From the NCBI GenBank assembly GCA_017541205.1, contig JAFXZO010000073.1:1-55682 (forward strand): a stretch of DNA of 55,682 nt, in the 5' to 3' direction. A model generated the notes under the pieces. It did not search any database and was not told where the DNA came from. It saw only the letters and a list, made by a program, of their open reading frames with translations. Positions within the stretch are counted from its first letter, which is position 1; each line of letters starts with the position of its first letter. This document shows, piece after piece, positions 1 to 7,409 of this stretch. The position numbers and the translations under genes are program-made. This DNA is from Clostridia bacterium. Lineage in GTDB: Bacteria; Bacillota; Clostridia; Christensenellales; Aristaeellaceae.

Positions 1-189
1 AGCCATCTTCGCTGCGAAAAAGCGAAAGAACTGCTGGCGGAAAGCGACCTGAGCATTTCAGAAATCGGCGAAAGAGTGGGCTTCGTTTCTTCCGCCCATT
101 TTTCCCACGTATTCAAAAAGCTGACAGGAATGACCCCGTCAGCCTGGCGGCTTTCATCCAGCAATCTTCCGCCGAAGGAGAGAGAATAA
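1..189 (+). CDS. AraC-family regulator, C-terminal end (partial)
   Basis: The window opens inside this gene. The 62 visible residues form the second helix-turn-helix of an AraC/XylS DNA-binding domain: a first part around ISEIGERVGF, then SAHFSHVFKKLTGMTP, the conserved FxxxFKKxxGxTP signature of the family. It ends with a short polar tail at a TAA. The family are transcription activators, usually of sugar or stress genes; the sensor half lies outside the window, so the effector is unknown. The next gene starts two bases after the stop, so the two are probably co-transcribed. Confidence 0.9.
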   Translation, partial: SHLRCEKAKELLAESDLSISEIGERVGFVSSAHFSHVFKKLTGMTPSAWRLSSSNLPPKERE

Positions 190-191
190 TC

Positions 192-560
192 ATGATCATC
201 AGCGCCGCTATGGAGCGTTACCTGTACGCGATCCTGCTGCTGAAAAAGAAATACCGCTGCGTCCGTTCGGTGGATGTGGCGCATTATATGAAATGCTCCA
301 AGCCCTCGGTCAGCGTTTCCGTCAATCGGCTGATCAAGGAAGGATTGCTGGTGATGGAGCAGGACGGCAATTTGGCCGTAACGGATCGGGGCAAAGCATA
401 CATTCAGGCCCATCAGGATCGGAGCAGGTACTTCCAGCAGCTGCTTGAGGCGGCCGGAATCGACCCGGATATTGCGGAAGCTGAATCTTTTTCCCTGGCA
501 AAAGCCATTCAGCCCGATACGTTTGACGCGCTGAAAAAGTATTTATCAAACGCTCTATGA
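192..560 (+). CDS. Short DtxR/MntR-like transcriptional regulator
   Basis: The 122-residue protein begins with a winged helix of the iron/manganese-dependent repressor type (MERYLYAILLLKKKY, then VDVAHYMKCSKPSVSVSVNR, then a wing ending VTDRGKAYI). A short helical part follows where DtxR proteins bind metal and dimerise. MntR is about 140 residues and DtxR about 225, so this is a minimal form. In the family this region has a His-rich HRxxERFL segment and an EACxxEH motif. Here the matching positions read HQDRSRYF and AEAESFSLAKAI, so most metal ligands appear lost. The start at 192 has a GGAGAG nine bases upstream. It is a candidate for binding the GTTAG-N6-CTAAC palindromes found nearby and at feo, but that link is inference. 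Confidence 0.8.
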   Translation: MIISAAMERYLYAILLLKKKYRCVRSVDVAHYMKCSKPSVSVSVNRLIKEGLLVMEQDGNLAVTDRGKAYIQAHQDRSRYFQQLLEAAGIDPDIAEAESFSLAKAIQPDTFDALKKYLSNAL

Positions 561-570
561 GCTTTTTACG

Positions 571-612
571 GAAAGCAACTCCCGAAGTCCATAAAGGGTT
601 TCGGGAGCTTTC
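571..612 (+). terminator. Hairpin after the DtxR-like gene
   Basis: An eight-base-pair stem CTCCCGAA/TTCGGGAG is extended by GAAAG/CTTTC across a small bulge, 11 bases after the stop codon. No strong T run follows, so it is a weak or factor-assisted terminator. Confidence 0.5.
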
Positions 613-674
613 ACATTGAGCACGGTTTTATTCATGCGCGGTTCCGCGGAAGGAACGGGATCATCTGCTGAAAC

Positions 675-714
675 AAAAAGCATGTGCCATGATGCCGCAT
701 AGCACACGCTTTTT
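675..714 (-). terminator. Strong terminator of the candidate sRNA
   Basis: The 13-base arms AAAAAGCATGTGC and GCACACGCTTTTT pair with one mismatch around a 14-base loop. Each strand ends the stem in a T run, so it can act in both directions, including as a backup for the rightward DtxR-like transcript. Confidence 0.75.
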
Positions 715-765
715 GGGAGAAGAAAAGGAGGCGCATGATTCCTTTGGAAAAACATGCTTTTGAGT

Positions 766-781
766 GTTAGTTATTTCTAAC
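766..781. promoter_or_regulatory. Palindromic operator GTTAG-N6-CTAAC (copy 1)
   Basis: The sequence is GTTAGTTATTTCTAAC. It lies nine bases downstream of the -10 box of the leftward sRNA promoter, over the start of transcription, a position where a bound repressor would block the promoter. The arms match those at the feo promoter and resemble the TTAGG-type half sites of DtxR/IdeR repressors. Confidence 0.7.
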
Positions 782-790
782 CTCGAAAGC

Positions 791-819
791 ATTATATAAT
801 GCTTCCGCCCGATTGTCAA
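791..819 (-). promoter_or_regulatory. Consensus sigma-A promoter for the candidate sRNA
   Basis: Read leftward, TTGACA (819-814), a 17-base spacer and TATAAT (796-791) match the vegetative consensus exactly. The -10 box lies within the self-complementary GCATTATATAATGC. Confidence 0.8.
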
Positions 820-862
820 GCGGAAAAGGGCCGGAAAAACAATTCGTGAACAATGATGTCCG

Positions 863-1543
863 TTACTTTACGCACCGGAAGATCCCTTCCGCCCGGACGG
901 CGCGTACCTCCGCTTCCCGGTACAGCCCCTTCAATCTGCTTTCCAGGCTCTCCTTCGTTTCAAAGGGCGGGGTAAAGAAGCCCTTGGGTACATACATGTG
1001 CTTCACAAACCAATCGGTTCTGTTGAATTCCCCTTTGATGTAAAAGCAGCCGCAGAAGACGCCGCCCTTTCTGAGCACGCGGCGGGTCTCCCGGTAGGCC
1101 GCTTCCTTGTCGGGAAAGGCGTGAAAACCGTTCAGGGAGAGCACGATATCGAAGCTCTCGTCCGCGAAAGGCAGCGCGCCCACGTCCCCCTGCCGGAAGG
1201 TCATATTCCGAATCTGCATTGCTTCCGCCCGCTTTTCGGCATGCGCCATCATATCCGCGGAATAGTCCAGACAGGTAATTTCCGCCTCCGCGAGGCTTTT
1301 GTACAGCGGCATGGTCAGCACGCCCGTGCCCACCGGCACCTCCAGCAGCTTGCCCGCGAAATCTCCGGGGATCGGGGCCAGCGCGTCGTTGAGCCATTGC
1401 GCCGCTTTTTCCGCGTCCAGGCCCCAAACCACGCTGTCCAACAGCTTCCCAAGCAGGGTCGAACGGGTGACGATCCCATCGTACAGGGTGCCAATGTGGC
1501 CGAGTTGTTTGTAGGACGCCCTGATTTCATCGTGCCGTGACAT
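863..1543 (-). CDS. SAM-dependent class I methyltransferase
   Basis: The 226-residue protein has the Rossmann-type SAM site: motif I LLEVPVGTGVLTMPLY (glycine-rich, as in E-x-GxGxG), an acidic strand end CLDYSADMM, and a post-motif DIVLSLNGFHAFPDKEAA typical of the UbiE/COQ5-like Methyltransf_11/25 group. It transfers a methyl group to an unknown small molecule in the cytosol. The start at 1543 is chosen because AAGGAGG stands nine bases upstream. The reading frame continues open upstream into a broken metallo-beta-lactamase gene, so automatic tools may call one 331-residue fusion. It belongs to the small locus marked by GTTAG-N6-CTAAC palindromes and may be metal regulated (inference). Confidence 0.8.
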   Translation of the reverse strand: MSRHDEIRASYKQLGHIGTLYDGIVTRSTLLGKLLDSVVWGLDAEKAAQWLNDALAPIPGDFAGKLLEVPVGTGVLTMPLYKSLAEAEITCLDYSADMMAHAEKRAEAMQIRNMTFRQGDVGALPFADESFDIVLSLNGFHAFPDKEAAYRETRRVLRKGGVFCGCFYIKGEFNRTDWFVKHMYVPKGFFTPPFETKESLESRLKGLYREAEVRAVRAEGIFRCVK

Positions 1544-1858
1544 GCTTATTTCCTCCTTATCCGCAGCGTAGGCGGACTTCCGCAACAGCAATTCGCTGTC
1601 CGTTTCCAGCGCGCCCACATGATCGGTATCCTGATGGGTGATGAGGATATCCCGGATGGAAGCCGGATCGATGTCCGGCCAGCGCATCTTCTCCCGGAGG
1701 CGCTCATAGTTGTACCCCGCGTCGATCATAATGGTTTTCCCGTTCTTCGTGTAGAAGAAGATGTTGGCGACCCATTCCCGCACGCAGACCGCATGCCCGT
1801 CGATCCAGCCCGTGTTCAGGGGCTTGAAAATCGCCTTGTCCCGGAACAGCCTGCTCAT
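1544..1858 (-). pseudogene. Metallo-beta-lactamase fold remnant, N-terminal part
   Basis: About 105 residues match the start of an MBL-fold hydrolase: the first strands with IMIDAGYNYE, and the metal-binding motif LITHQDTDHVG (the HxHxDH box with Gln in place of the second His). The rest of the fold, with its later histidine and aspartate ligands, is absent. The frame runs straight into the methyltransferase, whose own ribosome site survives inside the joint, so the junction looks like a deletion rather than a designed fusion. Just upstream, a 12-codon frame at 1894-1856 starting MAKRIPN ends in an ATGA overlap with this start. A second frame (MYKRWQKGF) also reads in here, so the true 5' end is unclear. 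Confidence 0.6.
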
Positions 1859-1915
1859 GGATTTCTTCTGGCGTTCGGAATCCTTTTTGCCATCGCTTAT
1901 ACATCCTCCTCAAAT

Positions 1916-1931
1916 GTTAGTTATTGCTAAC
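1916..1931. promoter_or_regulatory. Palindromic operator GTTAG-N6-CTAAC (copy 2)
   Basis: GTTAGTTATTGCTAAC overlaps the stop codon of the small HTH gene and lies upstream of the MBL/methyltransferase unit. It could control an internal start for that unit, or add a second binding site to the operon. Confidence 0.6.
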
Positions 1932-2154
1932 CATCATTCAAAAAAATAAGACGCTCACGAGGGTTTTTCTTCTCTTTCCCGTTTTTTATAGCCGGTTTCT
2001 GCCGCTCCGGCTTCACCGCATCCTCCGGCACAGCCCAGGAGCGCCCCAAGCGCTCGCAGCCCGGAACACGCCCTTCCAGAATGTATTGATTCACCCAACG
2101 GATCGAAACGCCCCATTTCTTCGCCGTCTCACTGACGGATCGATAACCTTTCAT
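1927..2154 (-). CDS. Small helix-turn-helix (excisionase-like) DNA-binding protein
   Basis: The 75-residue protein has a MerR/excisionase-type winged helix: YRSVSETAKKWGVSIRWVNQ, then ILEGRVPGCERLGRSW and a proline-bounded AVPEDAVKP, the usual end of this domain. A basic Lys/Arg tail follows. Such single-domain proteins are common and poorly characterised in Clostridia and usually regulate their neighbours. The start at 2154 is preferred because GGAGGAGA lies just upstream; longer in-frame starts run into the operator. It has its own promoter with palindrome copy 3 and precedes the MBL/methyltransferase unit on the same strand by 68 bases. Confidence 0.75.
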   Translation of the reverse strand: MKGYRSVSETAKKWGVSIRWVNQYILEGRVPGCERLGRSWAVPEDAVKPERQKPAIKNGKEKKNPRERLIFLNDG

Positions 2155-2196
2155 TCTCTCCTCCGACTTTTGTTTCGCCGTCGGTTCCATGTGCAA

Positions 2197-2246
2197 GTTA
2201 GTAATTTCTAACGCCTATATTATATTCCAAATACAGCGGAAATCAA
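2197..2246 (-). promoter_or_regulatory. Promoter plus palindromic operator (copy 3) for the HTH gene
   Basis: Leftward TTGATT (2246-2241), a 16-base spacer and TATAAT (2224-2219) are followed six bases on by GTTAGTAATTTCTAAC (2212-2197). The layout, with an operator immediately after the -10 box, matches the sRNA promoter. Confidence 0.7.
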
Positions 2247-2451
2247 GAGGGAAATTGAAGAAAACAAAAAATACGTGATAATTTCCGTAAAGAAGGAAAT
2301 AGGCAATTGACCTGATAACCCATTTTCAAAAAAGCTGCTTTCTATCCTTGACAAATGTGCTGTTATCAGGAAATGACGCCGGACGATGTGCCTTCCCGTC
2401 GGTTTGGCGCTCGCGCTGGTTCTGGCGCTGCTGTCCGTTTCGGCGCAGGGG

Positions 2452-2485
2452 GGGCCGCTGCGGCAAAACTGCGGCGGCCCTTTTT
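2452..2485 (+). terminator. GC-rich hairpin with T run
   Basis: GGGCCGCTGC and GCGGCGGCCC pair over ten positions (one G-U) around a nine-base loop, followed directly by TTTTT. It is a classical rho-independent terminator, but the gene it once served on the + strand is no longer recognisable. Confidence 0.7.
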
Positions 2486-2564
2486 GCTTCTGCAAGCGGA
2501 AAAATATCTCAATCAGATCATTTATCAGCCATTTTCGCATCGTTCGGGGATATTTTTTGGCGCT

Positions 2565-2658
2565 GGGGGATGGAAAATAACGAAAAAATGTGTTATGATA
2601 TTTTCTTGAAAGGGGGATGGAAAAAAACGGAAAAATGTGTTATGATATTTTCTTGAAA
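2565..2658 (+). repeat. 47-bp perfect-phase tandem duplication
   Basis: The units 2565-2611 and 2612-2658 are adjacent and differ at only two positions. Each contains TGTGTTATGATATTTTCTTG (a TATGAT -10-like box) and ends in TTGAAA. The TTGAAA of the second unit stands 16 bases before TATGAA (2675-2680) and may serve as the -35 of the next gene, so the duplication may have doubled promoter parts. Confidence 0.8.
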
Positions 2659-2751
2659 ACAGATACATTTTTAGTATGAAGCAAAAGATCTGCGCTGAAG
2701 CGTATTGAGCCGCATAGGGTGCTATTGCAGCAACGAGGGAGAAAAAACAAA

Positions 2752-5670
2752 ATGAGGACAGGCAGCGCCGGCATTCATTGGATGAAGCGATTCGCTTTGC
2801 TCCTGCTTGTCTTGCTTATCGCTGCGCCTCCGATTGCCGCGCGGACGGAACGGGAGACCAGAAACGTGCGCGTCGGGTGGTACGAATCTCCGTTTAACGC
2901 GACGGATGCATCCGGCAGGCGTTCCGGCTATGCTTACGAATACCAAATGAAAATCGCCGCTTATACCGGCTGGACCTACACCTATGTGACCGGCAGCTGG
3001 CCGGACCTGATGCAGATGCTGATGCGCGGCGAGATCGACCTGATGAGCGACGTATCCTATACGGAGGAACGCGCGGAGAAGATGCTCTTTGCGGATCTCC
3101 CCATGGGAACGGAGGAATACTGCATTTTCATTGCCCCGGGCAATACGGAAATCACGGCGGACGATTATTCTTCCCTGAACGACAAGCGGATCGGCGCGTA
3201 TAAGGGCAGCATCCAGGCCAGCCTTTATCTGTCCTGGGCCGAGAGCAACGGCATTCAGGCGGAGCTCGTGGAGCTGACGACCACCGAAGCGGAATCCGAG
3301 CAAATGCTGACCAAGGGCGAGCTGGATGCCTATGTCATCGTGAACGCCTACGGCCATCCGGGGCGTTTGGTGCCGGTATGCAAGATCGGCTCGTCGGACT
3401 TTTACTTCGCCGTCAGCAAGGATCAGCCGGAGCTGCTGCGCGAATTGAACGCCGCCATGAACCGGATCCAGGATGAGAACCCGTATTATAACCAGCGGAT
3501 GTTTGAAAAGTACGTGCAGCAGTACGGCTCAAACGCTTTCCTGACAAACGCGGAGCAGGCGTGGATCGGCGCCCATGGCGTCATCCGGGTGGGGTATCAG
3601 GACGGGTACCTCGCCTTCTGCGCGCAGGATCCCGCCACGGGAGAGCTCACGGGCGCGCTGAAGGACTATCTGGACGCGGCTTCCGACTGCATCAGCAATG
3701 TCCGTCTCGAATTTGAGCCCATTGCGTATCCCACCGCCGCGGCAGCCTTTGACGCGCTGAACCGCGGCGAAGTGGACTGTGTTTTCCCGGCCAATCTCGG
3801 CGCCTATGACGGCGAAACGATGCATATCCTCATGACGCCCCCGCTGATGCGGACGGAAATCTATGCCGTGGTGCGCCAGGGGGATCAGGACATTTTTGCC
3901 GACAGAGATCACGTGATCGTCGCCGTCAATGAGGGCAACCCAAATTATAACGCCTTTTTGCAGGAAAACTATCCCAAATGGAGAACGGTCTACTTCCCCA
4001 CCACCGCGGACTGCATCAAGGCGGTGTCCGATCACGTGGCGGACTGTCTCCTGATCAGCAGCTACCGCTACAACAACATCTCCAGGCTGTGTGAAAAATA
4101 CCGCCTGACCACCTTTTCCACCGGCATCGGGCTGGATTACTGCTTCGCGGTGCCTGAAGGGGAAACGTCGCTGTATTCCATTCTGGCGAAGGCTGCCGGT
4201 CAGATCCAGAGCTCCACGGTCAACGCGGCGCTCTCCCGCTATCTCACCGCGGACGCCCGGCTCACCCTGGCCGATTTCATCGCGGACAACCTGGCGGCCG
4301 TGATCGCGATTGTCGGCGCCATCGTGCTGGTGATCCTGCTGCTGCTGCTGCGGAGCATGCGGGCGGAAAAACGCGGCAGGGCGCTGATCTCCGCCACCGA
4401 GACCGACGGCCTGACCGGGCTGTATAACCGCGACTACTTTTTCCAATACGCCAACCGCATTTTCCAGGAACACCCGGATTCCCCGCGGGACGCCATCGTA
4501 ATGAACATCGAGCAGTTCCATTCGATCAACGCGCTGAACGGGTGGGAATTCGGGGATCAGATCCTCCGCGCGCTCGGAAGGGAGATCCTGGCCATTTCCC
4601 AGGAAAACGACGGGATCGCCGGACGCTTCGGGGCAGACCGCTTCGATATTTATTGCCGCCATACGAACAAGTATCAGGAGATCCTGGACCGTCTGCAGAC
4701 CAAACTGAACGATTTGGCGCCGAACGCCAGCATCCGCCTGCGTATGGGCGTGATGCCCTGGCAGGAAACGATGGAGCCGGTGCAGCAGTTCGACATGGCG
4801 CGGACGGCCTGCACGATGGCGCGCGGGCATTACAAGGAGCATTTGATCGTCTTTGATGAAAAAGTGCGGGAACGCGAGCTCCTTGACCAGCGGTTGCTGA
4901 ATGATCTGCGCCGCGCGCTGGACAACTATGAATTCGAGATCCATTATCAGCCGAAATTCAACATCCAAACCGAACCGCCCAGGCTCGTAAGCGCGGAAGC
5001 GCTGATCCGCTGGCAGCATCCGGAATTGGGCACGATCCCGCCCAATACGTTTATCCCGCTGTTTGAACGCAATGGCAAGATCGGAGAAGTGGATAAATAT
5101 GTCTGGGCGGAGGCGGCCAGGCAGATCGCCCGCTGGCGGGCGCAGTACGGGGTGACGGTGCCGGTGTCGGTGAACCTGTCCCGGGTGGACGTGTTTGACC
5201 CGGAGCTGGAAAAAACGCTGGAAAACCTTATTTCCCAGAACGGGCTGGCCCATGAGACGCTCAAGCTGGAGGTGACGGAATCCGCATATACCGAAAACTC
5301 AGATCAGGTGATCCGGGTGGTGGAGCGGCTGCGGGACAAAGGATACACGGTGGAGATGGATGATTTCGGCACCGGCTATTCCTCGCTGAACATGCTGTCC
5401 GCCATGCCCGTCGACGTGCTGAAAATGGACAGGACGTTTATCCGGAATATCGAGTATGACAATAAAAACATCCAGTTGGTCGCCCTGATTATCGGCATCG
5501 CGAAGAATTTGAATGTGCCGGTCGTTGCCGAAGGCGTGGAAACGGAATCCCAGCTGCGGCTGCTCAAGGACCTGGGCTGCGCGCTGGTTCAGGGGTATTA
5601 TTTTTCCAAGCCGCTCCATCCCAGGGAGTTTGAAGCCCAGCATCTTCAGAATCTGAAGGATTCTGTATAA
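2752..5670 (+). CDS. Membrane sensor with two solute-binding domains, degenerate GGDEF and EAL phosphodiesterase
   Basis: The order of parts is: signal sequence (residues 10-30), two bacterial extracellular amino-acid-binding domains (about 35-260 and 263-500), a membrane helix (about 511-533), GGDEF (about 550-720) and EAL (about 725-965). The cyclase signature reads GADRF instead of GGDEF, so cyclic-di-GMP synthesis is unlikely. The EAL half keeps the metal and catalytic residues: SAEALIRW, VNLSR, LEVTES, DDFGTGYSS, the Lys of LKMDRTFI, VAEGVET. It should therefore hydrolyse cyclic-di-GMP, with ligand sensing outside the cell and perhaps GTP binding in the GGDEF part. A GTG 11 codons upstream is possible; 2752 is preferred for its GAGGGAG and signal-peptide start. 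The next gene makes the opposing enzyme. Confidence 0.9.
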   Translation: MRTGSAGIHWMKRFALLLLVLLIAAPPIAARTERETRNVRVGWYESPFNATDASGRRSGYAYEYQMKIAAYTGWTYTYVTGSWPDLMQMLMRGEIDLMSDVSYTEERAEKMLFADLPMGTEEYCIFIAPGNTEITADDYSSLNDKRIGAYKGSIQASLYLSWAESNGIQAELVELTTTEAESEQMLTKGELDAYVIVNAYGHPGRLVPVCKIGSSDFYFAVSKDQPELLRELNAAMNRIQDENPYYNQRMFEKYVQQYGSNAFLTNAEQAWIGAHGVIRVGYQDGYLAFCAQDPATGELTGALKDYLDAASDCISNVRLEFEPIAYPTAAAAFDALNRGEVDCVFPANLGAYDGETMHILMTPPLMRTEIYAVVRQGDQDIFADRDHVIVAVNEGNPNYNAFLQENYPKWRTVYFPTTADCIKAVSDHVADCLLISSYRYNNISRLCEKYRLTTFSTGIGLDYCFAVPEGETSLYSILAKAAGQIQSSTVNAALSRYLTADARLTLADFIADNLAAVIAIVGAIVLVILLLLLRSMRAEKRGRALISATETDGLTGLYNRDYFFQYANRIFQEHPDSPRDAIVMNIEQFHSINALNGWEFGDQILRALGREILAISQENDGIAGRFGADRFDIYCRHTNKYQEILDRLQTKLNDLAPNASIRLRMGVMPWQETMEPVQQFDMARTACTMARGHYKEHLIVFDEKVRERELLDQRLLNDLRRALDNYEFEIHYQPKFNIQTEPPRLVSAEALIRWQHPELGTIPPNTFIPLFERNGKIGEVDKYVWAEAARQIARWRAQYGVTVPVSVNLSRVDVFDPELEKTLENLISQNGLAHETLKLEVTESAYTENSDQVIRVVERLRDKGYTVEMDDFGTGYSSLNMLSAMPVDVLKMDRTFIRNIEYDNKNIQLVALIIGIAKNLNVPVVAEGVETESQLRLLKDLGCALVQGYYFSKPLHPREFEAQHLQNLKDSV

Positions 5671-5719
5671 ATACGCACGCCCCACGGACGAAAAACATAT
5701 TTTTGGAGGTGCTCTCACA

Positions 5720-7339
5720 ATGCGGTCATTGCGGACAAAAATCACTTTGATGACAGTGTGCGTCATTCTTCTGGCCCTGACGATCATCACGCTTTTCAGC
5801 ACGGTCTTTATCCGGAAAAACGAGCATCGCAAAACCGAGCAGCTGCTCCTGCTGCTGTGCGAGACAGGCGAAAAAAATATCGATTACTATTTCAACAGCG
5901 TGCAGAAATCGGTCAGGCAGGTCGCTTCCTATGCGGAAACGGATCTGAACATGCTGAAGGAGGACCAGCTCGAGCAGCATATAGAGCGCGTGAGAGCGTG
6001 CTTTGACGGCATCGCGTCCAAGACAAACGGCGTGCTGACGTATTATTACCGCATCGATCCGGAGATCACTCAAACCGTCAAGGGCTTCTGGTACACCGAT
6101 CTGAACGGCACAGGGTTCGAGGAGCATGAGGTGACGGATATCACGCTCTATGACACCTCGGACACCTCCAGCCTGGTCTGGTTCACCGTTCCGAAATACA
6201 AAGGCGAACCGGTCTGGCTTTCGCCGTACATCACGGACAATCTGAACAAGCGGGTGATTTCCTATAACGTCCCGGTCAATTGGCGGGGCCGGTTTTTCGG
6301 CGTCATCGGGATCGAAGTGGATTATACCACCCTGGCGGAGCAGGTGGACAGCATCCGGCTCTACGGCAACGGCTACGCCTATTTGAGCGACGCGGAAGGG
6401 AACCTGTTCTACCATCCCCGGATCGACGTAAGCTCCCTCACCGAGGAGACGAAGCCGGCGATTCCAGACGGCGCGGTTGGAGAGAGCACCTTCCTTTCTT
6501 ACACCTTTAAGGGCGTGAAAAAGTTGGCGGCATGGCTTCCGCTGAACAACGGGATGCGCCTGAACGTGGCGGTGCCCGTCTCCGAGGTGGAGGGCGAATG
6601 GTATTCGCTGCTAAGGAATATCATCATCGGCGCCGTCGCGGCGCTGCTGGCGACCGGCCTGTTCATCATGTTCTATACCCGGCGGATCACCAAGCCCCTG
6701 GAACAGCTGACCGAAGCCGCGGAGCAGGCGGAAAACGGCAACTATGATTATAAGCTGGACTACAAAGGGAACGATGAGGTCGGCAGGCTCACGAATACCT
6801 TCAAGCAGATGTCCGGCCATATGAAGGATCATATCTCCGATCTGAACAGGCAGGTATACGTGGACGCGCTGACCCACGTCAAGAACAAGGGCGCTTTCGC
6901 GACGGCCGTTGACGATTTGCAGTCGAAAATGGATCAGGAAATGGGCCAGATAGAATTCGGCATCGGCATGTTTGACTGCGACGATCTGAAAGCGATCAAC
7001 GACAAGTATGGCCACGACAAGGGCGACACGTACCTGAAGGCCGCCTGCACCGTCATTTGCCGCGTATTCCAGCACAGCCCCGTGTTCAGAATCGGCGGGG
7101 ATGAGTTCGCCGTGATCCTCAAAAATGCGGATTACCAGGCGCGGGAAGCCCTCGTAAAGCTCTTCGAGCAAGTCGTAGGAGATATCAACGCCACCACCGC
7201 GAATCAGTGGGAGCAGGTGCACGTCTCCATCGGCATCGCGGTATATGACGCCCGGAACGACCGCTCGGTGAACGATGTGCTGCACCGGGCGAATGAGATC
7301 ATGTATGAAAACAAGCGCGTCAAAAAACCGGCGAAATAA
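5720..7339 (+). CDS. Diguanylate cyclase with Cache sensor and HAMP domain
   Basis: The 539 residues hold a membrane helix (12-32), a large extracytoplasmic dCache-like sensor (about 40-300, with a FGVIGIEVDYTTL strand typical of PAS-like Cache folds), a second helix (about 303-325), HAMP (TRRITKPLEQL onward) and GGDEF (about 380-535). The active site is intact: RIGGDEFAVIL with the metal-binding FDCDDLKAINDKYGHDKGD. It converts two GTP to cyclic-di-GMP in response to an external ligand. No RxxD inhibitory site is evident before GGDEF. It follows the phosphodiesterase gene by 49 bases with its own GGAGGT site, so the two likely form a matched make-and-break pair for a motility/adhesion switch (inference). 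Confidence 0.92.
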   Translation: MRSLRTKITLMTVCVILLALTIITLFSTVFIRKNEHRKTEQLLLLLCETGEKNIDYYFNSVQKSVRQVASYAETDLNMLKEDQLEQHIERVRACFDGIASKTNGVLTYYYRIDPEITQTVKGFWYTDLNGTGFEEHEVTDITLYDTSDTSSLVWFTVPKYKGEPVWLSPYITDNLNKRVISYNVPVNWRGRFFGVIGIEVDYTTLAEQVDSIRLYGNGYAYLSDAEGNLFYHPRIDVSSLTEETKPAIPDGAVGESTFLSYTFKGVKKLAAWLPLNNGMRLNVAVPVSEVEGEWYSLLRNIIIGAVAALLATGLFIMFYTRRITKPLEQLTEAAEQAENGNYDYKLDYKGNDEVGRLTNTFKQMSGHMKDHISDLNRQVYVDALTHVKNKGAFATAVDDLQSKMDQEMGQIEFGIGMFDCDDLKAINDKYGHDKGDTYLKAACTVICRVFQHSPVFRIGGDEFAVILKNADYQAREALVKLFEQVVGDINATTANQWEQVHVSIGIAVYDARNDRSVNDVLHRANEIMYENKRVKKPAK

Positions 7340-7370
7340 TCCCGGGCGGATCCATACGGAAAGAAATGGG

Positions 7371-7407
7371 GGGGGCGATTCCAGGAAACTGGAAAACGCC
7401 CCCTTTT
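7371..7407 (+). terminator. Terminator of the cyclic-di-GMP operon
   Basis: GGGGGCG/CGCCCCC encloses a second small stem CCAG-GAAA-CTGG and is followed by TTTT, 31 bases after the cyclase stop. Confidence 0.8.
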
Positions 7408-7409
7408 CA

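Larger units (their letters stand above)
675..784 (-). ncRNA. Candidate metal-regulated small RNA with anti-Shine-Dalgarno loop
   Basis: A consensus leftward promoter (791-819) predicts a start near 784, and a strong hairpin with a T run ends at 675, giving about 110 nt with no convincing protein gene. Read leftward, the order is: the palindrome 781-766; a hairpin at 757-733 with GCATG/CATGC arms and an inner TCC/GGA pairing; an unpaired CU-rich stretch CCTCCTTTTCTTCTCC (731-716), complementary to ribosome-binding sites; and the terminator hairpin. This is the layout of iron-sparing small RNAs such as FsrA of Bacillus subtilis and RyhB of Escherichia coli, though no sequence homology is claimed. 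The AAGGAGG followed by ATG on the opposite strand (724-737) is simply the complement of this stretch. Expression and targets are inference. Confidence 0.6.
2247..2718. other. Gene-poor spacer before the cyclic-di-GMP genes
   Basis: No convincing gene. A rightward frame at 2386-2580 has a hydrophobic start (LALALVLALLSVSA), but a strong terminator lies inside it, so it is probably the decayed end of an older gene. The rest holds that terminator and a 47-base tandem duplication, described separately. Confidence 0.5.

Noticed and set aside
735-770. An 11-codon rightward frame (MIPLEKHAFEC) with a perfect AAGGAGG site
   Set aside because: The ribosome-like site is the complement of the CU-rich stretch in the leftward sRNA candidate. 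There is no rightward promoter or gene after it.
2386-2580. A 64-residue rightward frame with a signal-peptide-like start
   Set aside because: A strong terminator lies inside it and there is no good ribosome site, so it is more likely decayed sequence.
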